Assembly: GCA_964472095.1 (NCBI GenBank)
Contig: CAYYIV010000006.1
Span: forward strand, 1 to 64,000
Direction of reading: 5' to 3'
Source of the DNA: Pelagibius sp964472095
Lineage (GTDB): Bacteria > Pseudomonadota > Alphaproteobacteria > Kiloniellales > Kiloniellaceae
Length of the DNA: 64,000 bases
Shown: positions 39,502 through 48,018 of the stretch, one piece after another
How positions within the stretch are numbered: the first letter of the stretch is position 1
Layout: the number at the start of each line of letters is the position of its first letter
Translations under genes and position numbers: made by a program
The notes under the pieces: model-generated
Database searches by the model: none
Told to the model about the DNA's origin: nothing
Seen by the model: the letters and a program-made list of their open reading frames with translations, nothing else

Positions 39502-39516
39502 TTGCGTTTTTCGTAA
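39502..39516. promoter_or_regulatory. Operator-like palindrome downstream of the repressor gene
   Basis: TTGCGTTTTTCGTAA has the same layout as the palindrome at 38714 (TTGC, 7-base centre, CGnAA end) and, like that one, runs straight into an ATG. A weaker relative, TTGCGATTTTGCCAA, is at 39395-39409. These may be further binding sites of the repressor. Confidence 0.45.
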
Positions 39517-39734
39517 TGTATCGCCCTGCTGGTTGCCAACCTCGGGAGACTGCCTCCTTGCCCCCACACACACCCGCGAATGTCGTCTCGTCCCCTGCCC
39601 CGGCCGCCCGGCCGGTGTCACCAGCCAAAAGCTCCTCGATTGAGGTGGACTTTCTCAAAGCCGTCTTCGCCGAAATCGTCGGCGTGCAGGCGGCCGAGCC
39701 GCGCCGTGACGACACGACGGAGAACGAGCGCTGA
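39516..39734 (+). CDS. Uncertain small ORF downstream of the repressor
   Basis: A possible 72-residue product (MYRPAGCQPRETASLPPHTP, then SSSIEVDFLKAVFAEIVGVQ). It starts at the ATG that overlaps an operator-like palindrome. The composition is low-complexity in the first half with one amphipathic helix in the second. No family is recognised. It may be a small phage early protein or not a gene at all. Confidence 0.3.
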   Translation: MYRPAGCQPRETASLPPHTPANVVSSPAPAARPVSPAKSSSIEVDFLKAVFAEIVGVQAAEPRRDDTTENER

Positions 39735-39967
39735 AAGTTCTGTCCTTCGCGCGGCCTCGCACTGATCGCATTTGACCCTGCTTCGTTCGCCTGCGTGCAG
39801 AACGAATACCTTGCCTTCCCTAGGTTCGGCGGCTACTTGAAAGTGGGCAGCGGATGGAACGGGCTCAGTCGCAACGCCGCTGTCCGAAGCTTGCAAGTGG
39901 GGTACTGGTATCATTGATCTCGGACGCCGACAGCAACGCCGCATCGTCTCCGGTCAACCATCCCTCC

Positions 39968-40759
39968 ATGCCCGGCGCTGATCGGCCCCGCCCGTCCGGG
40001 AGCGAGAAAGCCCCCGTCACCGCCGCGCCGCAGGGCGACGCCCTGTTCCTCGATGTCGACGGCACGCTATTGCGCATCGCGCCTCACCCGGACGCAGTCC
40101 AGGTATCCCCCGATCTGCTGGCGCTGCTCGAACGCCTCGCGGCCCGCGCCGACGGTGCGCTCGCATTGATCAGCGGACGTTCCATCGACAATCTCGATGC
40201 GCTCTTCGCGCCCCTCGTCCTACCCTGCGCCGGCGTTCACGGGCTCGAGCGCCGCGGCGCCGATGCCGTCATCCACCGCTGCGATACTGCATCGCACCTG
40301 GCGCCTCTGCGCGCGCCGCTCGATGCTTTTGTCCGCAGCCATGACGGACTGCTGTTGGAGGACAAGGGCCAATCCTTGGCATTGCATTTCCGCAAAGCAC
40401 CGGCCTGCGAGGCCTTGGCGGAGAAACTCCTGCGCGGACTGATCGCAGCCAGCTCACCAGTATTGGAACTCAAACGGGGCAAGATGGTTCTGGAAGTGAT
40501 GCCGGCCATCGCCGACAAAGGCACCGCCATCGTGTCCTTCATGGAGGAGCCGCCGTTTGCCGGCCGCCGGCCGGTCTTCATCGGGGACGACGTGACAGAC
40601 GAAGACGGCTTTGCGGCAGTCAACGCACTGGGCGGCCTGTCGATCCGTGTCGGGCCGGAGACGGAGAGCGCCGCCCGTCATCGCCTGGCGAACGAAGAAG
40701 CCGTCGAGGCCTGGCTGCGCGCTTGGTTGGATCATCCCCAGGACAGGAAAACACGATGA
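39968..40759 (+). CDS. otsB: Trehalose-6-phosphate phosphatase
   Basis: 263 residues from ATG 39968; an upstream ATG at 39854 is in frame but adds a non-conserved extension. HAD-superfamily motifs: LFLDVDGTLLRIAPHPDAVQ (nucleophile DxD), LALISGRSIDNLDALFAPLV, and GRRPVFIGDDVTDEDGFAAV. It removes phosphate from trehalose 6-phosphate to give trehalose in the cytoplasm. It is the first gene of an overlapping operon otsB-GH15-otsA-glk; its stop overlaps the next start as ATGA. Confidence 0.95.
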   Translation: MPGADRPRPSGSEKAPVTAAPQGDALFLDVDGTLLRIAPHPDAVQVSPDLLALLERLAARADGALALISGRSIDNLDALFAPLVLPCAGVHGLERRGADAVIHRCDTASHLAPLRAPLDAFVRSHDGLLLEDKGQSLALHFRKAPACEALAEKLLRGLIAASSPVLELKRGKMVLEVMPAIADKGTAIVSFMEEPPFAGRRPVFIGDDVTDEDGFAAVNALGGLSIRVGPETESAARHRLANEEAVEAWLRAWLDHPQDRKTR

Positions 40760-42555
40760 AATCGCTCGATCTTGCCATCATCGGCAACTGCACCTTCGGG
40801 GCGCTCATCGATGCAAGGGCAAGTATCGTGTGGTCCTGCATGCCGCGCTTCGACAGCGACCCGGTGTTCTGCAGTTTGCTCGATGGCGAGGACACGCCTG
40901 AGCGCGGCATCTACGATATCGAGCTTCAGGACTTCACGCGCTCGGAGCAGTATTACCGCCGCAACTCGGCCGTGCTCGTGACACGGCTCTATGATTCCGG
41001 CGACGGCGTCGTCGAGGTGACCGACTTCGCACCGCGCTTCAGTCACTTTGGCCGCAGCTTCCGTCCGCCCACCATCGTGCGCCACCTGCGTCCTTTGTCG
41101 GGAAGTCCGCGCATCCGCCTGCGCATCCGGCCGGCGTACGACTATGGCCGCGCCGACCCCGAGGTCACCCGAGGCAGCAACCACGTGCGTTACGTCATGC
41201 CGCGCCTCACCCTGCGGCTGACCACCGACGCACCGATCACCTATCTCGCTGAAGAGGTGCCTTTCATCCTCGACCGGCCGCTCTCGCTGATTCTCGGTCC
41301 GGACGAGAGCCTGGTCGCGCCGGTCGACGAGACTAGCCGCGAATTCTTCCGCAAGACCGACGAGTACTGGCGGGAATGGGTCCGCTACCTCGCCCTTCCC
41401 TTCGAGTGGCAGGAGGCGGTGATCCGCGCCTCGATCACCCTCAAGCTCTGCAACTTCGAGGAAACCGGCGCCATCATCGCGGCGATGACGACTTCCATTC
41501 CGGAAGCGCCGGATTCCGGCCGCAACTGGGACTATCGCTACTGCTGGCTGCGCGACGCCTACTTCGTGGTGCATGCCCTCAACCGTCTCGGTGCGACCAA
41601 GACCATGGAAGGGTATCTCAGCTACATCTCCAACATCGTGGCCTCCAATGTGAACGCGACGAAGGATGGCGGCCACCTCCAACCGGTCTTCGGCATTTCG
41701 CTGGAGACCCAACTCGACGAGTCCGTCTGCGATTCGCTCTCGGGCTACCGGAACATGGGACCGGTTCGCCTCGGCAACAGCGCCTACACACAGATCCAGA
41801 ACGACGGCTACGGCAGCGTGGTTCTCGCTTCGACCCAGAGCTTCTTCGACTGCCGGCTCGAGAATCCCGGCGATGTGAGTTTCTTCGAGAAGCTGGAGCG
41901 CCTGGGGCATCAGGCCATCCGCCTCTGGGATCAGCCCGACGCCGGCCTCTGGGAGCTGCGCACCCGACAACTGGTGCACACCTACTCCGCCGTCATGTGC
42001 TGGGCCGCCTGCGACCGTCTGGCGAAGATCGCCGCCCGCCTCGAGATGGAAGAGCGCAGCGCGTTCTGGGCGGCGGCGGCCGCTGGTATTCGGTTGGGAA
42101 TCCTGGATCGCGCATGGAACAGCGAGCTGAACAGCCTGGTCTCCACCTTCGAGGGCGAAGACTTGGACGCCAGCCTGCTCTGCCTGCTGGAGATCGGCTT
42201 CCTCGATGCCGATGATCCGCGCTTCATCGGAACCCTGGAGCAGGTCGAGCGGCATCTCATGCACGGTGGCTTCCTGCATCGCTATGCAACGCCGGACGAC
42301 TTCGGCGCGCCCGAGGTCGCCTTCAACGTCTGCACCTTCTGGTACATCGATGCGTTGGCCGCCGTCGGCCGCAAGACGGAGGCCCGTGCACTCTTCGAGA
42401 CCATGCTGGCGGCCCGGAATCCGCTCGGTCTGCTGTCGGAGGATATGGCCACTGATACCCGCGAGCTATGGGGCAACTTTCCCCAAACCTACTCCATGGT
42501 CGGCCTCATCAGCTCGGCGATGAAGCTCTCCAAGACCTGGGAGGATGCCTATTGA
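40756..42555 (+). CDS. GH15 glucoamylase/trehalase-like protein
   Basis: 599 residues starting MKSLDLAIIGNCTFGALIDA. An N-terminal beta-sandwich domain precedes the (alpha/alpha)6 barrel, with the family signature SGRNWDYRYCWLRDAYFVVH and later EDLDASLLCLLEIGFLD and FNVCTFWYIDALAAVGR. Bacterial GH15 proteins of this length next to ots genes are commonly alpha,alpha-trehalases, though glucan substrates are possible. No signal peptide is seen, so it acts in the cytoplasm. Overlaps both neighbours by 4 bases. With glk downstream it would return trehalose to glucose 6-phosphate. Confidence 0.88.
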   Translation: MKSLDLAIIGNCTFGALIDARASIVWSCMPRFDSDPVFCSLLDGEDTPERGIYDIELQDFTRSEQYYRRNSAVLVTRLYDSGDGVVEVTDFAPRFSHFGRSFRPPTIVRHLRPLSGSPRIRLRIRPAYDYGRADPEVTRGSNHVRYVMPRLTLRLTTDAPITYLAEEVPFILDRPLSLILGPDESLVAPVDETSREFFRKTDEYWREWVRYLALPFEWQEAVIRASITLKLCNFEETGAIIAAMTTSIPEAPDSGRNWDYRYCWLRDAYFVVHALNRLGATKTMEGYLSYISNIVASNVNATKDGGHLQPVFGISLETQLDESVCDSLSGYRNMGPVRLGNSAYTQIQNDGYGSVVLASTQSFFDCRLENPGDVSFFEKLERLGHQAIRLWDQPDAGLWELRTRQLVHTYSAVMCWAACDRLAKIAARLEMEERSAFWAAAAAGIRLGILDRAWNSELNSLVSTFEGEDLDASLLCLLEIGFLDADDPRFIGTLEQVERHLMHGGFLHRYATPDDFGAPEVAFNVCTFWYIDALAAVGRKTEARALFETMLAARNPLGLLSEDMATDTRELWGNFPQTYSMVGLISSAMKLSKTWEDAY

Positions 42556-43958
42556 GCCGCCTGGTCGTCGTCTCCAATCGGGTTGCCGCCGTCAAGCAGA
42601 CGCGGCCGGGGGCCGAAGGCGGTCTTGCTGTGGCCGTGCGGGCGTCCCTGCGAGAGCGCGGAGGGATCTGGTTCGGCTGGAGCGGCAAGGTTCTCGAGAG
42701 CGACTACGGACAGCCGACCGTCACTGATGTCGGCAAGATCACCTACGCGACGGTGGACCTCACGCAGCGCGACTACGACGAATACTACATCGGCTTTTCC
42801 AACTCGACCCTCTGGCCGCTCTTTCACTACCGGCTCGACCTCGCGGAATTCGCCCAGCGCACCTGGGCCGGCTATCAGCGGGTGAACGCGCTCTTCGCGC
42901 ATCGCCTGCAGCCGCTGCTGCGGGACTCCGACACTGTCTGGGTCCACGACTATCATTTCACTCTGCTGGCCGAAAATCTGCGCAGCGCCGGCTGCCGGCA
43001 CAAGTTGGGTTTCTTTCTGCACATCCCCTGGCCTGCCCTCGAGGTCATGCTGGCCCTGCCGATGCATCGCCAGATCGTCAAGGCGCTGTGCGCCTATGAC
43101 CTGCTGGGCTTTCAGACGCAAGACCACCTGCTGTGCTTCCAGGACTACATCCGCCGCGAGGCCGGTGGCGAAGTCGGCAAGGACGGCGTCATCAAGGCCT
43201 TCGGCCGAACCCTGCAGGCGCAGGCCTTTCCCATCGGCATCGACACCGAGATGTTCGCCAAGATGGCGGCCGAGAGCGAAGGCAGCAAGCAGGTCGCGCG
43301 CCTCGAAGAGAGCCTCGGCAATCGCGAGCTCATCATCGGCGTCGACCGGCTCGACTATTCCAAGGGACTGATCAAGCGTATCGAGGCCATCGAGCATCTG
43401 CTGACGGCCTATCCCGACAATCGCGGCAAGGTGGTGTTCCTGCAGATCAATCCGCCGTCGCGCTCCGACGTCGCCGACTACGTCGACATCCGGCACGAGC
43501 TGGAGGCCATGGCCGGCCATGTCAACGGTGCCTTCGCCGAGTACGACTGGGCGCCGATCCGCTACCTCAACAAGAGCTTCAGCCGGCGGGTGCTGGCCGG
43601 CTTCTTCCGCGCCAGCCGCGTCGGTCTGGTGACGCCGCTGCGCGACGGCATGAATCTGGTCGCCAAGGAATTCGTCGCCGCGCAGTCGGCGAAGGATCCG
43701 GGCGCGCTGGTGCTGTCGCGCTTCGCCGGTGCCGCGCGAGAGCTGGACGGCGCCCTGATCGTCAACCCCTACGATGTCGAGGGCGTCGCCGAGCGCATCC
43801 AGGAAGCGCTCAACCTCCCCCTGAAGGCACGCCAGGAGCGCTGGCGTTCCATGTACAAGGCCATCGCCGGGAACGATGTGACGGCCTGGCGCGAATCCTT
43901 CCTGCAGGCCCTGCTCGGCACCGGCACCCGCGAGCCAACGCGGCGCAGGGCCAGATGA
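42552..43958 (+). CDS. otsA: Trehalose-6-phosphate synthase (GT20)
   Basis: 468 residues from the TTG at 42552, which overlaps the GH15 stop (TTGA); the product then begins LSRLVVVSNRVA as M-SRLVVVSNR, the family start. Motifs: QTRPGAEGGLAVAVRA (nucleotide loop), TVWVHDYHFTLLAENLRSAG, GFFLHIPWPALEVMLALPMH, GVDRLDYSKGLIKRIEA and VTPLRDGMNLVAKEFVAAQS. It joins UDP-glucose and glucose 6-phosphate. The unusual gene order (phosphatase, hydrolase, synthase, kinase) and the tight overlaps suggest coordinated control of trehalose turnover. Confidence 0.96.
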   Translation: MSRLVVVSNRVAAVKQTRPGAEGGLAVAVRASLRERGGIWFGWSGKVLESDYGQPTVTDVGKITYATVDLTQRDYDEYYIGFSNSTLWPLFHYRLDLAEFAQRTWAGYQRVNALFAHRLQPLLRDSDTVWVHDYHFTLLAENLRSAGCRHKLGFFLHIPWPALEVMLALPMHRQIVKALCAYDLLGFQTQDHLLCFQDYIRREAGGEVGKDGVIKAFGRTLQAQAFPIGIDTEMFAKMAAESEGSKQVARLEESLGNRELIIGVDRLDYSKGLIKRIEAIEHLLTAYPDNRGKVVFLQINPPSRSDVADYVDIRHELEAMAGHVNGAFAEYDWAPIRYLNKSFSRRVLAGFFRASRVGLVTPLRDGMNLVAKEFVAAQSAKDPGALVLSRFAGAARELDGALIVNPYDVEGVAERIQEALNLPLKARQERWRSMYKAIAGNDVTAWRESFLQALLGTGTREPTRRRAR

Positions 43959-44905
43959 GTGCCCTGCTGGCGGACATCGGCGGCACCAACGCGCGATTCG
44001 CGCTGTTGCTGGAGAGCGGCGCTCCAGGGCAGGTTCTCCACCTGCCTGTAGCCGACTACCCAACGGCCTACGATGCTGCCGCGGCGGCGTTGGAACAGCT
44101 TGGCTGCGCGCAGCCGCCCGCGAACGCCGTTCTCGCCTTCGCCGGACCGGTCGAGGGCGGGCGTGCCGTGATGACCAACGCCGGCTGGGACACAGCTGCC
44201 GGCGCATTGCGCCAGCGTTTCGGCTTCAGCCGGGTACGCCTGCTCAACGACTATGCGGCGCTGGCGCTCGCCCTGGAACACCTGACGGAGGGCGACCGGC
44301 TGCGCATCGGGCCGGCGCGCGCCTCTGCGCGGGGCGCCCTGGCGGTGCTGGGGCCCGGCTCCGGTTTGGGGGTTGCCGCCTTGCTGCCGGCGGAGCCATA
44401 CGGCCTGCCGCTGGTGAGCGAGGGCGGCCATGCGACCATGCCGGCGGTCGACCGCCAGGAGGCCGACCTGCTCGCCGCACTGCGCGAAGATCTCGGCCAC
44501 GTCTCCGCCGAGCGGGTCCTCTCCGGACCGGGGCTGGCCAACATTCATCGCGGCCTCGCCCACATCCAGGGCCGGACGGTCGCAGCCTTGTCCCCGGCCG
44601 AGATCACCCGCCTCGGCCTCGAGGGCGACGACGACCTCTGCCGCCTTGCCCTGGACCGTTTTTGTCTCTTCCTCGGAAGCTTCGCCGGTAACGTGGCGCT
44701 GAGCTATGGCGCCCAGGGCGGCGTCTATCTGGCCGGCGGCATCCTGCCGCGCTTTCCGGATTTCCTCGCGGCCTCCGGCTTCCGGGCCCGCTTCGAGGAA
44801 AAGGGCCGCTTCCGCGACTACCTCTCGGCCATTCCGACCTGGCTCATCACCCGGGACGATGCAGCCTTTGTCGGCCTGGCCGCCGCCGCCCGCCAACTCG
44901 GGTAA
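43955..44905 (+). CDS. glk: Glucokinase
   Basis: 316 residues of the ROK-independent bacterial glucokinase type (Glk): LLADIGGTNARFALLLESGA, VLAFAGPVEGGRAVMTNAGW, RLLNDYAALALALEHL, LAVLGPGSGLGVAALLP and SEGGHATMP. It phosphorylates glucose with ATP. The ATG overlaps the otsA stop as ATGA. In this operon its natural substrate would be the glucose released from trehalose by the GH15 enzyme, which in turn gives glucose 6-phosphate for OtsA. Confidence 0.95.
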   Translation: MSALLADIGGTNARFALLLESGAPGQVLHLPVADYPTAYDAAAAALEQLGCAQPPANAVLAFAGPVEGGRAVMTNAGWDTAAGALRQRFGFSRVRLLNDYAALALALEHLTEGDRLRIGPARASARGALAVLGPGSGLGVAALLPAEPYGLPLVSEGGHATMPAVDRQEADLLAALREDLGHVSAERVLSGPGLANIHRGLAHIQGRTVAALSPAEITRLGLEGDDDLCRLALDRFCLFLGSFAGNVALSYGAQGGVYLAGGILPRFPDFLAASGFRARFEEKGRFRDYLSAIPTWLITRDDAAFVGLAAAARQLG

Positions 44906-44991
44906 GACCGCCGCGGCGGCAGCAAAAATCGGATATCGCCGGAGCACCGGGGAGCTATGCTGGCCCAGCCATCTTCAAGCCCGGGCACCCG

Positions 44992-45945
44992 ATGCAATCT
45001 CCGCAGATGAAAGGCAGCGACTGGATCCAGTTGCTGCTGCTGGCCCTGGTCTGGGGTCTCTCCTTCTTCTTCACCGAAATCTGCCTGCGCGACATCGGAC
45101 CGCTGACCCTGGCCGCCGGCCGCGTCGGCACCGCTGCCCTGGCGCTGCTCGCCATCGCCCTCCTGGCGGGGCTCCGGGTGCCGCAGCGTCCGGCCGACTG
45201 GCTGGCCCTGCTGATTATGGGGATCATCAACAATGCGGTGCCCTTCTCGCTCATCATGTGGGGGCAGACCAGCATCGACAGCGGGCTCGCCTCCATCCTC
45301 AATGCAACGACACCGCTCTTCACCTTTCTGCTGGCGCACTTCCTGACCGCCGACGAGAAGTTCAGCCGCCGCGGCCTCGCCGGCGTCGTCATCGGCTTTC
45401 TCGGTGCTGTAGTGTTGATCGGCCCCGGCGCCCTCACCGGTCTCGGGCAGCAGTCCTGGGGGCAACTGGCGGTCCTGGGCGCCGCGGTCTGCTATGCCTG
45501 TGCGGGCATCTACGGACGCCGGCTGCGCCATCTCTCCCCCATCGTCGCCGCCGCCGGCATGACCTTGGCGGCATCCCTGGTCTTGCTGCCGCTGGCCGCG
45601 GCGCTGGAGCGGCCCTGGACCGCCACGCCCGATGCGGCGACCTGGGCATCGCTGCTGAGCCTCGGCCTGATCAGCACCGCAGTCGCCTACATTCTCTACT
45701 TCCGCATCCTGGCCAGCGCCGGGGCCACCAACCTTCTGCTGGTAACCTTCCTGATCCCGATCGCCGCCCTGCTCCTGGGGACCCTGGTTCTCGGCGAGCG
45801 GATCCCGTTCACCGCTTACGCCGGCATGGCGTTGATCTTCGCTGGTCTCGCGGTCATCGACGGCCGCCTGCTGCGCCGTTCTTCGCGGCCCGGTAGCACA
45901 GCCAAGCCGCCCGTTGCCGGTTCGCAACCGGGCAGCCGAAACTAA
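44992..45945 (+). CDS. EamA/DMT-family transporter
   Basis: 317 residues with about ten membrane helices in two EamA repeats: VWGLSFFFTEICLRDIGPLT, NNAVPFSLIMWGQTSIDSGL, then SATAY-like GLISTAVAYILYFRILASAG and TFLIPIAALLLGTLVLGER. Drug/metabolite exporter family of the inner membrane; the substrate cannot be told from sequence. It begins 86 bases after glk and could be read from the same or its own promoter. Confidence 0.88.
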   Translation: MQSPQMKGSDWIQLLLLALVWGLSFFFTEICLRDIGPLTLAAGRVGTAALALLAIALLAGLRVPQRPADWLALLIMGIINNAVPFSLIMWGQTSIDSGLASILNATTPLFTFLLAHFLTADEKFSRRGLAGVVIGFLGAVVLIGPGALTGLGQQSWGQLAVLGAAVCYACAGIYGRRLRHLSPIVAAAGMTLAASLVLLPLAAALERPWTATPDAATWASLLSLGLISTAVAYILYFRILASAGATNLLLVTFLIPIAALLLGTLVLGERIPFTAYAGMALIFAGLAVIDGRLLRRSSRPGSTAKPPVAGSQPGSRN

Positions 45946-46055
45946 TTTGCGAGATGATGAATTATTCGCAGGACTCCGGTCCGGGCTTTACGTCCCCTTA
46001 ACTGCTTAACCCCAAAGATGCCTTTCAAGGTTAATCAATTCATCAGGGGAAGCAC

Positions 46056-46271
46056 ATGAGCCTGTCACGTTCATCCGTCGAAACACTCATCGATTTGGTC
46101 GAAATCAAGCTGAGCTGCGTCGAGGTCTACGACCGCGACGATTCTCGCGAGCTGCTCAACCTGCAGCGCTGCAAAGAAGAGCTCATGGACCTCATCGGCC
46201 TCGTCCAGAAGGCACCGGCAGGTCTCATCGCCATGCAGAAGGGCCGCCGCGGCCGCCGCCCCAACGCCTGA
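46056..46271 (+). CDS. Small conserved hypothetical protein
   Basis: 71 residues with two amphipathic helices (SVETLIDLVEIKLSCVEVYD, then LNLQRCKEELMDLIGLVQ) and a basic tail (QKGRRGRRPNA). A GGGGAAG Shine-Dalgarno precedes the ATG. No domain is recognised; the coiled-coil-like first half and basic end could suit a small regulatory or nucleic-acid-binding protein. Confidence 0.65.
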   Translation: MSLSRSSVETLIDLVEIKLSCVEVYDRDDSRELLNLQRCKEELMDLIGLVQKAPAGLIAMQKGRRGRRPNA

Positions 46272-46305
46272 ATCAACTTGACCTGAGGTTGCGGTTCCCG
46301 CGTGG

Positions 46306-46926
46306 TCAGCCGGGGACCGCCATGCCTTTCTGGACCGCTGGTCGCGCGGCGATGGCGTCGTACCAGCGCTTGAGGGCCGGAAACTCTTCCAGGTCGATTC
46401 CCTGCCACTCGTGGCGGGCCGCCCAGGGAAAGATCGCGATATCCGCGATGCTGTAGTCGCCGGCGACGTAGTCGGCCTGCTTCAGGCGCTTGTCCAGCAC
46501 CCCGTAGAGCCGCCGCGTCTCGTTGGTATAGCGGTCGATGGCATAGGGGATCTGCTCCTTCGCGAAGCGGCGGAAGTGGTGGGCCTGGCCGAGCATCGGC
46601 CCGAAGCCGCCCATCTGCCACATCAGCCATTGCAGCGCCTCGTGGCGCGCCCGGGTGCTTTGCGGCATCAGCTTGCCGGTCTTTTCCGCGAGATAGAGCA
46701 GGATGGCACCGCTCTCGAAGAGCGCCAGCGACTGGCCGTCGGGCCCGTCCGGATCGACGATGGCCGGAATCTTGTTGTTCGGACTGATCTTCAGGAAGTC
46801 GGGGGCGTACTGCTCGTCTTTCGTGATGTTGATCGGATGCACCGAATAGGCCAGGCCCAGTTCCTCGAGCGCGATGGAAATCTTGCGGCCGTTCGGCGTG
46901 CTCCAGGTGTACAGTTCGATGGTCAC
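46306..46926 (-). CDS. Glutathione S-transferase (Ure2p/YfcG-like)
   Basis: 206 residues. N-terminal thioredoxin-like domain MTIELYTWSTPNGRKISIAL, PDFLKISPNNKIPAIVDPDG and the glutathione-binding LALFESGAILLYLAEKTGKL; all-helical C-terminal domain with WLMWQMGGFGPMLGQAHHF and YSIADIAIFPWAARHEW. These are features of the YfcG/Ure2p-like class that has disulfide reductase activity with glutathione. A close paralogue lies at 48019, on the same strand; the two flank damaged genes, which suggests a local duplication. Confidence 0.92.
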   Translation of the reverse strand: MTIELYTWSTPNGRKISIALEELGLAYSVHPINITKDEQYAPDFLKISPNNKIPAIVDPDGPDGQSLALFESGAILLYLAEKTGKLMPQSTRARHEALQWLMWQMGGFGPMLGQAHHFRRFAKEQIPYAIDRYTNETRRLYGVLDKRLKQADYVAGDYSIADIAIFPWAARHEWQGIDLEEFPALKRWYDAIAARPAVQKGMAVPG

Positions 46927-47082
46927 GCGCCCCGTCTCCTTGTTGTTGATCTACCCAAAAAAGAGGCCCCAAATGGGACCTTCCTGTTCGTCAAAGCCCG
47001 CCGTATAACCCCTTCCGGCGGCTCGGCTCCGGCAATATTGGTTCACGAGCCCGCTAGCACCAACCCTTTCCTGCCGCACGCC

Positions 47083-47212
47083 CCTCGACAGCGGCAGGCA
47101 CCCGCGCAACATCGTCACCGGGGTGGCGCCGGCGGGGCCTTTCTGGAAAGCCGAGGACGATCACCAGCAGTACCTGGAAAAGCGCGGCCTCGCCGTCTGC
47201 CATATCCCCTGA
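47083..47212 (+). pseudogene. msrA: C-terminal remnant of methionine sulfoxide reductase A
   Basis: One frame encodes RNIVTGVAPAGPFWKAEDDH then QQYLEKRGLAVCHIP and a stop. This is the tail of MsrA (AEDDHQQYL is characteristic). The catalytic GCFW N-terminal part is absent upstream, so it is a broken gene. It lies convergent to the damaged transporter gene, only 12 bases from its old stop codon. Confidence 0.8.
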
Positions 47213-47223
47213 GGCTGTCAATT

Positions 47224-47873
47224 TCACGCCACCTTGCGGCGATAGGCCGCCCAGTAGGCCAGGGCCACGCCGCCGGCGCCGCCAGGATCTTGCCGGCCAC
47301 GCTCTGCGTTGCGAAAGTCAGCCAGACCGCGAGACAGACCAGGGCGTTGCAGAGGATCCCCCGCACCAGCGCCTCCAGCGGCGGCAGCGCCATCTTGGTC
47401 TCCGCAATCCGCAAGGCCAACTCGCCCACCGGCCCGTTCAGGGTGCCGGAGAAGGAGACCAAGACCGCCATGCCGAGGGCGCCCACCAAGTTGCCCAGGT
47501 AGACGATGAGCCAGACCCGCAGCATCGCCGAGGTGGCAATGCGGCGGTCGACCCAGGCCATCACCATCAAGGCGTTGCCGGTGAAAAGCTCCGCGCCGCC
47601 CACCACCACCAGGATGAGCCCGAGCGAGAAGGCGCTGCCGCCCAGCAGCCGGGCCGGGCCGTAGCCGCCGTCCACACCGGTCATCACCACGGTATAGAAA
47701 GCCGCCCCGAAGGCGATGAAGGCACCAGCCAGCAGGCTGAGCGCGGTTATCTGGGTGAGGCCGAGCTCGGTCTTGCCGACCCCGGCTTGCTCGATGCGCT
47801 GGGCGATCTCGGCCGGCTTGTAGGCGTCGATGCCAGTGGGGTTGGCACCGATGGGAATGGCTTGCTTCGGCAT
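47224..47873 (-). pseudogene. Formate/nitrite transporter gene with an internal deletion
   Basis: The first ~195 residues are a normal FNT channel protein: N-terminal cytoplasmic part, QITALSLLAGAFIAFGAAFY, VVVGGAELFTGNALMVMAWV and VWLIVYLGNLVGALGMAVLV, up to TFATQSVAGKIL. There the frame jumps to unrelated sequence. In another frame directly at this point GGAGGVALAYWAAYRRKVA and a stop follow, which is the usual C-terminal end of FNT proteins. About 60-70 codons (the last helices) are missing and the ends are joined out of frame. The open frame as it stands runs to 47115 with a nonsense tail. A functional channel is unlikely. Confidence 0.8.
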
Positions 47874-48018
47874 GGTGGGGCCGGTCCTCGCTCGTTGCCG
47901 GAAGACCGCCCCGCTGTGGAATGGCGGCGATCAGCCTGTTTGTGCCGAGTCGACCGCCCTCCCGTCAATCTTTTGGCTAAAGCAGATCACGGTCGCATGG
48001 AATCGACCGCGATCGGGT

